Of a stretch of DNA of 64,000 bases, positions 24,750 to 34,121 are shown piece by piece; position 1 is the stretch's first letter, and every line of letters starts with the position of its first letter. The notes beneath the pieces were generated by a model, which was not told where the DNA came from, made no database searches, and saw only the letters and a list, made by a program, of their open reading frames with translations. This DNA is from JBDGYW01 sp964518955 (GTDB lineage Bacteria; Gemmatimonadota; Gemmatimonadetes; Gemmatimonadales; GWC2-71-9). The stretch lies in NCBI GenBank assembly GCA_964518955.1, contig CAZFHS010000032.1:1-64000 (forward strand). The letters are read 5' to 3'. Both the position numbers and the translations under genes were made by a program.

Positions 24750-27412
24750 AAGATCCGTTGTTTCTTCGTATGCTCGTTCGTGCAGTCCTCCTATTGCACC
24801 CAAATGACATTGTCGGCATGAGCCGAAAGGACATGGAGCGAACATACTTCGACAGCGTTAGGTCTCGGTCACGTGTGGCTGTCAACAGCACTCGCGAACT
24901 CTGGAGCCTTCTGTGTCACGGGTTATCGCTTCGCCTGGAACGGCGCAACGAAGATCGCACTCACCCGCGCCCGTTCACAGGGCTGTGCGGCGATGTGCGC
25001 CTCTCCGCAAGGAACCTCTCCAGAACCCCTGTGTTTTCGCTTGGCGCGATCGTGGTCCTCGCACTGGGCATCGGTGTGAACTCCGCAATCTTCAGCGTGA
25101 ACACCGGCATGTCACGCATAGTCCAGAGATTTGAGGATCCTGAGGAACTGGTGTTTCTGTGGGGAGCTGAACCTGGTTGGAATCGTTCTCCCGTATCGGC
25201 GCTAGACTACGTAGAGTGGAGGGACCAAGCAGCTGCATTTCAGGAAATGGGAGTGCACAAGAGTTCTGTCAGATACCTCACGGGCAGCGGAGAACCTCAA
25301 CGCCTGAGTGCCGTGCACGCATCAGTCAACCTGCTGCCGATGTTGGGATTGCACGCCGAAGTAGGCCGTCTGTTTGGGCTCGCGGACACTGGCCCAACAG
25401 CATCGAGCGTAGCGGTAATCACACACAGGCTCTGGGTGGAGCATTTCGACGGCACAGCCGAAGTGCTGGGCCAAACAGTGACGCTCAGTGACAATCCTTA
25501 CACAATCGTCGGTATTTTGCCGAAGACAGTCGAGTTCGAGATGCTGTGGAGAGACGCAAGTGTCTTTCTGCCCTTAGAGCTGAACACTGCAGAACTTACC
25601 TGGGAAGACCGACAATACAGCGTGATCGGCCGGCTGATGGACGACGCTACTGTGCAGCAGGCACAGACCCAGCTAACTGCCATTGCGTCTCGGTTGGCCG
25701 AATCCCAGCCACAGACCAACCAAGAAGTCCGCGCCATTGTAGAGCCATTCGAGAGCTTTTTCTACTCGAATGACGACAAGTTGGCGATGGCACTCTTGAT
25801 GGCCGCAGTAGTCGCCGTGTTACTCATAGCATCTGTGAACCTCGCCAACGTGCTCTTAGCCAAAGGATCTGCAAGGCAGGGCGAGATCGCAATTCGACTC
25901 GCGATGGGTGCGAGCCGGTGGAGGATGGTGAGGCAGCTCCTCACGGAGAGTTTATTTCTCTCATTGGTTGGCGGCATCGCCGGAATCTACCTGGCTCAAC
26001 TAGGAGTGCGGTTACTCCTTTTCTCCTTCGCCTCCCAACCGTTCCTTCCCGAAGAGATTGGACTCGACGCGGCATTGCTCACGTTTTCCGCGTTGGTTTC
26101 CGCGGCCGCTGCGCTAGCGTTCGGATTGACACCGGCTTTGCTATCCACCCGAGTGTCTCTTGCAGAGAGCGTCAAGGAAACGATGGCCGGGGCATCCTCG
26201 AGCCGGAGTCGAAAAAGGTTTCGCAGTTGGCTTCTGGTCGCCCAGCTCGCAATGACCGTTCCTCTGGTCCTTACCTGCGTGATCGCGTACCTGAACGTGA
26301 CAGGACTGGAACGCCTGGACATGGGTTTCTCTCGGGATGGCCTGCTCACAATGCGAGTAGATCTTCCAACCCATAGATACAGAGACTACGCGCAGAGAGC
26401 AGCGTTCTTCAGTGAGGCGACCGAGATGGTGAAGGCGGCGCCCGGCGTCGAGTCGGCCGCGGTGAGCACCAGCTTCCCGATTGGAGCCGGGCAGCGGAGC
26501 ATGTACGCCCCTATGATTGTGCAGGGGCGTGAAACTCTCGAAGGGTCGGCAAGGGGCCCATACGGCTTTCAAAGCGTGTCGCCCGAATACTTCACTACGC
26601 TCGGCGTCCAAATGCGGAGCGGCCGAAGCTTTGAAGCCAATGACGGTGCCGCTGATCCACAGGTGGCCATAGTCAATGAAGCGTTCGCCGCCTTCTATTG
26701 GCCGGAGGAGATTGCGGTAGGCAAACAGCTGACACCTGTGCAAGACGACGCCTCCAGGGTCAAGGCCCCCGACCCTATCACCGTCGTCGGCGTGGTGGCA
26801 GATTTCGGTGCAACATTTCATGGTGACCCGCCGAGACCCACTATGTACCGCCCCCAAGAGCAGGCGCCTCTAACGTGGATGCTGTTGGTTGCCCGCACTT
26901 CCGCCGATCCAGGGATGGTATTCCCACAGCTGCGTGACTTGATTCGACAACTAGACGACGCGGTGCCCATTTCCCAGCTACGCACTAGTGAGGCAGTCGT
27001 CGACCTTTGGCTTCAGGAATCTCGCGTAATCGCGGTAGCCTTGGGTCTGTTGGGTATCTTGGCGCTTGGTTTGGCGACCGTGGGACTATACGGCATGGTG
27101 GCGTATTCAGTCGCCCAGCGCACCTATGAGCTCGGAATCCGGATGGTACTTGGCGCCGACAGGTTCGAAGTTCGACTCGCTGTCATGCGTTCGTTCCTGA
27201 TGTTGAGCGGCATCGGATTGGCCGTTGGTCTAGCGATCTCGCTCGCGATGGCTCTGGTTATGCGATCTCAGCTCGTCTTGCTTCAGGTTATGTGGGTCCC
27301 GTCTGTGTTGGGGATCGTCACCCTTCTCATCTTGGTGGTGATGCTGGCGAGTTACGTGCCGGCACGCCGTGCAACCACGATCGAGCCGGCATTGGCGCTC
27401 CGCTACGAATAA
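24746..27412 (+). CDS. ADOP/MacB-type FtsX-domain permease
   Basis: An 888-residue permease. A short cytoplasmic N-terminal part (about 1-90, with RSRSRVAVNSTRELW) is followed by a first membrane helix (LGAIVVLALGIGVNSAIFS). Then come a MacB-like periplasmic domain, three FtsX helices near 345-480, a second periplasmic domain and a final FtsX helix set near 760-880. This duplicated layout defines ADOP orphan permeases, which lack a fused ATPase. No ATPase gene is adjacent, so one must be shared from elsewhere or the protein works alone. Substrate unknown. Confidence 0.88.
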   Translation: MKDPLFLRMLVRAVLLLHPNDIVGMSRKDMERTYFDSVRSRSRVAVNSTRELWSLLCHGLSLRLERRNEDRTHPRPFTGLCGDVRLSARNLSRTPVFSLGAIVVLALGIGVNSAIFSVNTGMSRIVQRFEDPEELVFLWGAEPGWNRSPVSALDYVEWRDQAAAFQEMGVHKSSVRYLTGSGEPQRLSAVHASVNLLPMLGLHAEVGRLFGLADTGPTASSVAVITHRLWVEHFDGTAEVLGQTVTLSDNPYTIVGILPKTVEFEMLWRDASVFLPLELNTAELTWEDRQYSVIGRLMDDATVQQAQTQLTAIASRLAESQPQTNQEVRAIVEPFESFFYSNDDKLAMALLMAAVVAVLLIASVNLANVLLAKGSARQGEIAIRLAMGASRWRMVRQLLTESLFLSLVGGIAGIYLAQLGVRLLLFSFASQPFLPEEIGLDAALLTFSALVSAAAALAFGLTPALLSTRVSLAESVKETMAGASSSRSRKRFRSWLLVAQLAMTVPLVLTCVIAYLNVTGLERLDMGFSRDGLLTMRVDLPTHRYRDYAQRAAFFSEATEMVKAAPGVESAAVSTSFPIGAGQRSMYAPMIVQGRETLEGSARGPYGFQSVSPEYFTTLGVQMRSGRSFEANDGAADPQVAIVNEAFAAFYWPEEIAVGKQLTPVQDDASRVKAPDPITVVGVVADFGATFHGDPPRPTMYRPQEQAPLTWMLLVARTSADPGMVFPQLRDLIRQLDDAVPISQLRTSEAVVDLWLQESRVIAVALGLLGILALGLATVGLYGMVAYSVAQRTYELGIRMVLGADRFEVRLAVMRSFLMLSGIGLAVGLAISLAMALVMRSQLVLLQVMWVPSVLGIVTLLILVVMLASYVPARRATTIEPALALRYE

Positions 27413-27427
27413 CGCGACACGAGGTAT

Positions 27428-28075
27428 TCAGCCGGCTCGCCTGAAGACGTTCAGGCGCCACTTCTCGTCGAGGAGGAAGTTCCTGGCGCTGAGGAATTCC
27501 TCGAGCCCCGGATGCGTGTCTTCTACAGTGGGCACATTCCGAACGAAGTCTTCGAACGAGTCGTACTCGAAGGAAACTTCAGCGACAAACTCCTCGATCT
27601 CCGTCAGTCTCTCCGAGCTGAGCATCGCGTAGTGTGCGTAGGCGAGTTCCTTTCGTTCATCCCCATCACAGCAGCCGAACCGCATCTCCGCATCGAAAAA
27701 TGTGCCTTCCGGCAACGGCTCGAGGAATAGGACTCTACCTGTCGGCCGCATTACGCGTACCGCCTCTTGGATCGCACGAGCAGAACGTTCTATTCCGATG
27801 TGGTGCAACGAGAGTGTGAAGAGCACCACATCGTATTGACTGTCAGTTACCGCCAACTCTTCAGCTCGCCCCTCAACGAATTCAGCATGTGACGAGTCAT
27901 TCGATGCGCGCGCCTGGCGAACCGCTTCCGGGTCGGGATCAACTCCGTACCACGACTTGCTGGCACGAACTACCTCGGCAAGACGAGATCCATCGCCGCA
28001 GCCGATCTCAAGTACGTCTCTTGCTCGGCAATAGGATTCAATCTTTCGTATAATAATGTTTTCGCGTCGGATCAC
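27428..28075 (-). CDS. Class I SAM-dependent methyltransferase
   Basis: A 215-residue protein with GTG start. SAM-binding motif I is VLEIGCGDGSRLAEV (near residue 20), the acidic motif II is YGVDPDPEAV, and motif III region is YDVVLFTLSLHHI, followed by a radical of UbiE/MenG-like features (EAVRVMRPTGRVLFLEP). The acceptor substrate is unknown. It converges on the ADOP gene with a 15-bp gap and is divergent from the M19-like gene. Confidence 0.85.
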   Translation of the reverse strand: MIRRENIIIRKIESYCRARDVLEIGCGDGSRLAEVVRASKSWYGVDPDPEAVRQARASNDSSHAEFVEGRAEELAVTDSQYDVVLFTLSLHHIGIERSARAIQEAVRVMRPTGRVLFLEPLPEGTFFDAEMRFGCCDGDERKELAYAHYAMLSSERLTEIEEFVAEVSFEYDSFEDFVRNVPTVEDTHPGLEEFLSARNFLLDEKWRLNVFRRAG

Positions 28076-28151
28076 TTGCTATTCCCCTAGCTCGCTACTG
28101 AGTTTCATACTATAGCCACCGACCAATATCGCCGCCTGCAACGCAGAGAAC

Positions 28152-29378
28152 ATGCTCATGTGCCGCGATCAAAAAACTAACCACGCCATCACTCAGTCAC
28201 GGCAGCCAAGCAGGCGCGAAGTCTTACGTGCCCTCGCTGCGGCAACTATTGGTGCTCCGGCCATCCTAAGGAATCGTTACCGTCTTTTTGCCCAGGAACC
28301 CACCCAGTACTCAGCGCGCGCCATTCGCCTGGTGGAGGAAGTAACCGTACTCGACATGCTGAATCAGTTTCGTTTCGCGGACTTCTCCGAAGATCCTCCG
28401 CGTTCCAGACTATGGCTGACCGTCCCGGCGAGTTTCACCGAAGATGACTATGAGCCGTACCGAACCTCGGGAATCAACGTGTTCGCACTCGGCCACGGTG
28501 CAGGCAGCTACGAAACCGCCGTGAAGTATTTTGCCGACTGGAACGGGTTCATTGCCGGCTACGACGAATGGTTCATGCGAATCGACGATGCCGCCGACTT
28601 CGATCGAGTGCGGTCGAACGGAAAGGTCGGAATTCTGCTCACGTTTCAGGATTCCACGCATTTCCGACGCGCAAACGATGTGAACACCTTCTTCGCCCTT
28701 GGCCAGCGTGTCTCTCAACTCACGTACAACTTTGCCAACCGACTTGGGAGTGGGTTTCTCGAACAGCGTGATGGGGGCCTCACGGTTTTCGGCGGTACGA
28801 TTCTGGAACGCATGAACGAAGTGGGCATGGGAGTCGACATCTCCCACTGCGCCGACATCACCACGTTGGACGTACTAGTCGCCACCAAGAGACCCGTGTT
28901 ATTCACTCATGCAGGTTGCCGTGCGCTCCTTCCGAATCACATGCGGAACAAGACCGACGAGATGATCCGCAAGATGGCGGTCACTGGTGGGGTAATGGGC
29001 ATCGCAATGCTGCGGTTCCTAGTGCGCGACGAGGAGCCGGTGGACATCGAACACGTGTTGGACCATTTCGATCATGTCGCGCGGCTGGTGGGTGTAGAGC
29101 ATGTAGGGATCGGGAGCGACATGGACCTCATCGGAAACCCAAATCCGGTGGGGGGTGACATGGACCCGTCCCAGCAACCCAACTTCGAACGCTACAAGGT
29201 GCATGCCGATCCAGAAGGGCGTATCACGATACGCGGTCTCGATCATGCGAAGCGCGTCTTCGACCTGACAGAGGGCCTGATTCGGCGGGGGTACAACGAC
29301 GACGACATCAAGCTCATGCTGGGTGGCAACTTCGTGCGTGTCTTGTCAGGAATCTGGGCGTCAAGCGGAGCGGGCTGA
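28152..29378 (+). CDS. Tat-exported M19-fold protein (renal dipeptidase family), divergent subgroup
   Basis: A 408-residue protein with a twin-Arg signal (SRREVLRALAAATIGAP). The body is the M19 dipeptidase barrel: GVDISHCADITTLD and RPVLFTHAGCRAL keep the two His ligands of the second half, and the HVGIGSDMDL stretch is typical. However, the N-terminal HxD motif expected after the first strand reads LDMLNQF, and the bridging Glu region reads LLTFQDS, so three of five zinc ligands are absent. I recall a widespread M19 subgroup with the same loss. Peptidase activity should not be assumed. Confidence 0.83.
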   Translation: MLMCRDQKTNHAITQSRQPSRREVLRALAAATIGAPAILRNRYRLFAQEPTQYSARAIRLVEEVTVLDMLNQFRFADFSEDPPRSRLWLTVPASFTEDDYEPYRTSGINVFALGHGAGSYETAVKYFADWNGFIAGYDEWFMRIDDAADFDRVRSNGKVGILLTFQDSTHFRRANDVNTFFALGQRVSQLTYNFANRLGSGFLEQRDGGLTVFGGTILERMNEVGMGVDISHCADITTLDVLVATKRPVLFTHAGCRALLPNHMRNKTDEMIRKMAVTGGVMGIAMLRFLVRDEEPVDIEHVLDHFDHVARLVGVEHVGIGSDMDLIGNPNPVGGDMDPSQQPNFERYKVHADPEGRITIRGLDHAKRVFDLTEGLIRRGYNDDDIKLMLGGNFVRVLSGIWASSGAG

Positions 29379-29646
29379 CCCTCCCTGTTAGATGAATCTC
29401 GGGCGTCAAATACCGCGGGACACGCCCCAGGTCGTCAAATATCGCGTTTCCGACCACGATAGTTCGCGTTTCGAAAAGAACTCCATCTGTCATCAGGCTG
29501 TAACTCTTTGACACATCACGTCTTAGGTGTCACTGTCAACAGGGCACGAATTGTGCTAATTTACATTCAAGGGTTGAATTGATGAAATAATCCCCGAGCA
29601 AGTGAATCCGCGCATTCTGGCTCGGGATTTGGATCATAGGAATCAG
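29379..29646. other. Intergenic region with direct repeat and short dyad
   Basis: These 268 bp contain the near-direct repeat CGTCAAATAnCGCG (about 29404-29417 and 29434-29447) and a dyad ATTCAA-GGG-TTGAAT (29565-29579) upstream of the yyaL-type gene. A 66-codon minus-strand frame overlapping the repeats shows no convincing family resemblance. I see no RNA gene. Confidence 0.45.
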
Positions 29647-31758
29647 ATGAACACAACGGATGGGCTACGGGGCGATACGGACTTGGGCGAGTACATAAAT
29701 CACCTTGCCAACGAAACGAGTCCGTACTTGCGGCAGCACGCGAACAATCCGGTCGACTGGTACCCATGGTGCGATGAGGCGCTCGAACGCGCCAAACGCG
29801 AAAACAAGCCGATATTCCTGTCCATAGGCTATTCAGCCTGCCACTGGTGCCACGTTATGGAACGGGAATCGTTCACCGATTCGTATATCGCGGAGTTTCT
29901 CAACGAGCACTTTGTTTCGATAAAGGTCGACCGCGAAGAGCGTCCCGACATCGATGAGATCTACATGACCGCCGTTCAGATTCTCACGGGAAGCGGCGGT
30001 TGGCCACTAAACGTTTTCCTAACGCCCGATCTCGCGCCATTCTACGGCGGGACCTATTTCCCACCAATGGACGGTTATGGTCGCCCGGGGTTTGAGAGTC
30101 TTCTGCAGTTTATCACGAACATGTGGCGTGATGGGCCAGACCAGATCGCGCAAAGCGCAACCAACCTGACGAATGCTATTCGACGCAGCGCAGATCGCAC
30201 AGGTGGTTCGAGCGCGCCGATGGATCGCACGCTGCTCGACCGAGCCGTTGGATCGCTCCGACGAAGCTTCGATTCCGAATGGGGAGGATTCGGAGGTGCC
30301 CCGAAGTTTCCGCCAACAGGCTCGATTGCTTTTCTGCTGCGCCAATACCGGCACACCGGATCAGCCGAGTTGCTGCACATGGCAACGTTGACGCTAGATC
30401 GAATGGCTCAAGGAGGTATGCACGATCAAGTCGGCGGTGGTTTTCACAGATATTCGGTCGACGAGCAGTGGCTTGTTCCGCATTTCGAGAAGATGCTGTA
30501 CGACAACGCTCTCTTGGCCCGGGTTTACTTGGAAGCGGCTCAGCTCACGGACCGCGATGATTACAAAGATGTAGCTCGGGACACGCTCGACTTCGTCCTA
30601 CGTGATATGGTCGATTCCACCGGTGGCTTTCACTGTGCACTCGACGCCGACAGCGAGGGTGAGGAGGGTCTGTTTTACGTTTGGCGTCGAGACGAGATCG
30701 ACGCCGTGCTCGGCGCCACAGATTCCGCGACATTCTGTCGGCATTTTGGTGTGACCGACGCGGGCAACTTCGAAGGGAGAAACATCCTTCATTACACCGA
30801 AGCGTCGGTGGAAAAAACCAGCCAACATTGTCAGTCGCCAGTGGAGATGCGTCGAGCTTTGGGAGATTGGTGCGAACAACTGAGGGACATCCGAGCGAAG
30901 CGCGAATGGCCGGGTAAAGACGACAAGGTGCTCGCATCCTGGAACGGTTTGATGATTTCCGCACTCGCTCGCGGGTATCGCGTGCTGCGGGATGAGAAAT
31001 ACCTGGAAGCAGCAGAACGAGCATCAGATTTCATCCTGGCCGTAATGTGCCGCGACGGACTCCTCTCACACATGTACAATCGCGGCTCCGGTAACGTCTC
31101 CGGGTTCCTAGACGACTACGCGGAGATGGCAAACGCTCTGATCGACCTGTACGAAGCGTCACTTGATGAACGATGGCTCGAGCACGCAATCAAGCTGGTT
31201 CGGCAGATGATTGCCAACTTCCATGATTCCGAGGGTGGCGGATTCTTTTTCACCTCGGAATCGCACGACAACCTTCTGGTCAGGACGCAGCCATACCACG
31301 ATGGAGCCGTACCGTCAGGCAACTCGACCGCAGCATTGGTCCTGCTACGTCTTTCTCGCTTTCAAAATGACGACGATCTCAGACAGCTGGCGACAGATAT
31401 CATCGGCAACGTCCAGCAATCGATGTCGACTCATCCTGAGGCGTTCACCCAACTGCTCACAGCAGTGGATTTCCACCTCGATTCGCCTACGGAAGTGGTC
31501 TTGGTGGGAGAACGCGGGCGTCCGGATACGGAAAGTTTATTGAGCGTCGTGCAATCGAGATTTGCGCCGAACGAGATCGTCGCTTTGTTTGACCAGGGCC
31601 CCGCGGTGCCATCGCACCGAACGATCGCGCCGACGTTGCTCGAAGGAAAAACAATGTTAGATGGATCGGCGACTGCGTATCTCTGCAAGGGCCACTCGTG
31701 CCACCGACCGGTAACCGATCCAGCAGACTTGGCGCAATTACTCGCAGATACCGATTAG
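29647..31758 (+). CDS. YyaL/DUF255 thioredoxin-domain protein
   Basis: A protein of about 703 residues of the family that includes YyaL and human SPATA20. The N-terminal thioredoxin-like domain has the active site YSACHWCHVM (about residues 60-70) after a start region NHLANETSPYLRQHANNPVDW. The remainder is an (alpha/alpha)6 barrel similar to glycosidase/epimerase folds (e.g. GGMHDQVGGGFHRYSVDE, SWNGLMISALARG). Its biochemical role is unsettled. The frame starts at 29602 (GTG), but the ATG 29647 with AGGAA nearby gives the usual N-terminus. Confidence 0.87.
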   Translation: MNTTDGLRGDTDLGEYINHLANETSPYLRQHANNPVDWYPWCDEALERAKRENKPIFLSIGYSACHWCHVMERESFTDSYIAEFLNEHFVSIKVDREERPDIDEIYMTAVQILTGSGGWPLNVFLTPDLAPFYGGTYFPPMDGYGRPGFESLLQFITNMWRDGPDQIAQSATNLTNAIRRSADRTGGSSAPMDRTLLDRAVGSLRRSFDSEWGGFGGAPKFPPTGSIAFLLRQYRHTGSAELLHMATLTLDRMAQGGMHDQVGGGFHRYSVDEQWLVPHFEKMLYDNALLARVYLEAAQLTDRDDYKDVARDTLDFVLRDMVDSTGGFHCALDADSEGEEGLFYVWRRDEIDAVLGATDSATFCRHFGVTDAGNFEGRNILHYTEASVEKTSQHCQSPVEMRRALGDWCEQLRDIRAKREWPGKDDKVLASWNGLMISALARGYRVLRDEKYLEAAERASDFILAVMCRDGLLSHMYNRGSGNVSGFLDDYAEMANALIDLYEASLDERWLEHAIKLVRQMIANFHDSEGGGFFFTSESHDNLLVRTQPYHDGAVPSGNSTAALVLLRLSRFQNDDDLRQLATDIIGNVQQSMSTHPEAFTQLLTAVDFHLDSPTEVVLVGERGRPDTESLLSVVQSRFAPNEIVALFDQGPAVPSHRTIAPTLLEGKTMLDGSATAYLCKGHSCHRPVTDPADLAQLLADTD

Positions 31759-31880
31759 GAGCTAGATTTATAGGTTCTGTTGGAAACAGTATGTCGGACC
31801 CCAGTGTCGCGAGAGCGAAACTCCAGCGAGACCGGTTCAGCCTCGCGCCATTGGTTACAAACACATTTGGGAGGCACTAG

Positions 31881-32834
31881 ATGCCCTGGGAATACAGCGA
31901 GAAGACCAAAGAACTGTTCATGGATGCGATCCACGGGAAGCCCGGAACCCATCTGGGTGAGATCGAGGAGCCTGATGGGATGGGTGAACACGGATCGATC
32001 GCCTGCGGCGACGCAATGCGGTTCACGTTTCGAGTGGAAAAGGATGAGAACGATCCCACGCGGGATGTAATCACCGAAGCCAAGTACCTGACGTTCGGTT
32101 GCACCTCTGCTATCGCTTCGTCCGAAGCGCTCTGCTCGCTCATCGAAGGTGGTCGGTACACACCGATCGATGCCTTGAAGATCACCAACAAGGACATCGT
32201 TGATTACTTGGAAGGTTTGCCGGCACAGAAGATCCACTGCTCCGTCATGGGTGCCGAAGCTCTCGAGGCTGCTGTCTTCGATTGGGCCAAGCGTCGCGGC
32301 GTTAACTTGTCCGAACTGGGTGTCGAGCTTCCGGCCGTCGAAGAACAAGACGGACGCATTGTCTGCGAGTGTTTCTCGATAACAGAACCTTACCTCAAGC
32401 GAAAGATCGAGGAGCTCAACCTCAAGACGATTCCAGAGATCACAGATGCGCTCAAAGCGGGCGGAGGGTGCGCGAGTTGCCATCACACCCCAGGTGGTTT
32501 GCAGGATGTTCTGAACGAAGTTTGGGGAACACAGAAGTCGGATACAGCAGGAGTAGACACGGCAGTCGCTACATCGGCTGCTGAGGCTGATGGCCCTGCG
32601 TCGCCATACCAATTCGGCAAGTCCGTCGAGAAAGCGCTCGACGACTACGTGCGACCTATGCTGCAAGCCGACGGCGGCGATATCGAGCTAGTCGACATCA
32701 AAGATTTTCTCATCTACGTACGCCTCCGTGGCGCCTGTGCAAGCTGCGTGGGTGCCGAGGCAACACTCCGCTCAATGGTCGAGCTGAACCTGAAGAATCA
32801 AGTCGATCAGCGCATTAGGGCGATCGCGGTTTAG
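31881..32834 (+). CDS. nifU: Three-domain NifU iron-sulfur scaffold
   Basis: A 317-residue scaffold on which Fe-S clusters are built. The IscU-like N-terminal domain has Cys in IACGDAM, FGCTSAIASS and IHCSVMG. A central BFD-like [2Fe-2S] domain has VCECFSI and GGGCASCHHTPGG. The C-terminal NifU domain has ADGGDIELVD and GACASCVGAE (CxxC). A GGGAGG box precedes the ATG. The cysteine desulfurase gene starts 18 bp later, so the pair supplies clusters for the cell. No nitrogenase gene is in the window, and general use as in epsilonproteobacteria is likelier. Confidence 0.93.
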   Translation: MPWEYSEKTKELFMDAIHGKPGTHLGEIEEPDGMGEHGSIACGDAMRFTFRVEKDENDPTRDVITEAKYLTFGCTSAIASSEALCSLIEGGRYTPIDALKITNKDIVDYLEGLPAQKIHCSVMGAEALEAAVFDWAKRRGVNLSELGVELPAVEEQDGRIVCECFSITEPYLKRKIEELNLKTIPEITDALKAGGGCASCHHTPGGLQDVLNEVWGTQKSDTAGVDTAVATSAAEADGPASPYQFGKSVEKALDDYVRPMLQADGGDIELVDIKDFLIYVRLRGACASCVGAEATLRSMVELNLKNQVDQRIRAIAV

Positions 32835-32852
32835 GTAGGGGAACTGGCGAAC

Positions 32853-34058
32853 ATGCAGACAGTTTACGTCGACAACAATGCGACCACTGCAGTTGCTCCC
32901 GAAGTGTATGAGGCAATGCAGCCGTTCCTGACAAAGGAATACTTCAACCCCAGCTCGATGTACGAGGCGAGCAGGACGGCGGCCAATACCATCGAAGACG
33001 CGCGCAAAACGGTGGCGAAACTGCTGCGGGCGGGGAACCCCAAGCAGATACTGTTCACCTCATGTGCCAGCGAGAGTAACAACACCGCAATCTTCGGCGT
33101 CGCGAAAGCGAATCCCAACAAGAAGCACATAATAACGACTGCGGTCGAGCACCCTGCCGTGCTCGATGTGTGCAAAGACATGGCCCGGTCGGGTTACGAA
33201 GTGACCTTCCTGCCCGTGGATTCTAGCGGAAATTTGGATGTCGCGAATTTCGTTCGGGCACTCCGACCTGATACGCTGCTCGTAACCATCATGCACGCAA
33301 ACAACGAGACCGGCGTTGTATTCCCGGTCGAGAATCTGTCACGTCTGGTCAAGGAAACCCAGACCGACATCGTCTTTCACACAGATGCGACTCAATCAGT
33401 AGGCAAGCTACCGATCGACTTGGCGGGCAACTTCAAAAACGTCGATCTGTTGTCATTCTCCGGTCACAAGATGCATGCACCTAAGGGAGTGGGCGCTCTG
33501 TTCATTAGGAAGGGCACTCCCTGTCGCCCGTTGCTTATCGGCGGGCATCAAGAAGGCGGGCGCCGAGCCGGCACGGAAAACGTCCCGTACATCGCCGGCC
33601 TGGCAAAGGCATGTGAGATCGCCATGGCCAATATGGCAGACGAAGAACGTGTTGCGCAGCTCAGGGACAGACTCCAGACGGCCCTGCTCGAGAAGATCCC
33701 GTATCTCGAAGTGAACGGGGTGAACGCACCGCGTCTGCCGAACACATTGAACGTCGCCTGCCATTACATAGAAGGCGAAGGTATCCTGCATGAACTCAGC
33801 GAACATGGAATCTGCGCGTCGTCTGGATCGGCGTGCACCTCGGGCTCCCTGGAGCCGTCTCATGTTCTTCAAGCGATGGCCGTGCCGTTCACCGCGATGC
33901 ACGGGTCGGTTCGATTCAGCCTGAGCAGATACACTACCGACGAGGAAGTGGACAAGATTATCGAGGTATTCCCACACATTGTTGCGGGACTTAGAAAGGC
34001 CTCTCCGTACTGGGACAGCGCCAGTAACAAACCCAGAGAAGACGGAGTGATGGCGTAG
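32853..34058 (+). CDS. nifS: Cysteine desulfurase, NifS/IscS type
   Basis: A 401-residue PLP enzyme that removes sulfur from cysteine and gives it to NifU. Motifs are YVDNNATT, FTSCASESNN, TAVEHPAV, the PLP Lys in SFSGHKMHAPKGVG and catalytic Cys in SSGSACTSGSLEPSHVL. The longer Cys loop marks group I (IscS/NifS). The length is normal. It is cotranscribed with nifU upstream. The MsrBA gene follows after 63 bp with its own probable start signal. Confidence 0.93.
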   Translation: MQTVYVDNNATTAVAPEVYEAMQPFLTKEYFNPSSMYEASRTAANTIEDARKTVAKLLRAGNPKQILFTSCASESNNTAIFGVAKANPNKKHIITTAVEHPAVLDVCKDMARSGYEVTFLPVDSSGNLDVANFVRALRPDTLLVTIMHANNETGVVFPVENLSRLVKETQTDIVFHTDATQSVGKLPIDLAGNFKNVDLLSFSGHKMHAPKGVGALFIRKGTPCRPLLIGGHQEGGRRAGTENVPYIAGLAKACEIAMANMADEERVAQLRDRLQTALLEKIPYLEVNGVNAPRLPNTLNVACHYIEGEGILHELSEHGICASSGSACTSGSLEPSHVLQAMAVPFTAMHGSVRFSLSRYTTDEEVDKIIEVFPHIVAGLRKASPYWDSASNKPREDGVMA

Positions 34059-34121
34059 CAGGCAGTCACCTTCGCTGTCGCTTCGTCCTTTTCCACCTAC
34101 TGATTACGAGAAGTATAGAGC

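Noticed and set aside
31881..34058. Nitrogen-fixation locus
   Set aside because: NifU and NifS alone are general Fe-S assembly proteins in many bacteria. No nitrogenase or other nif gene is in the window.
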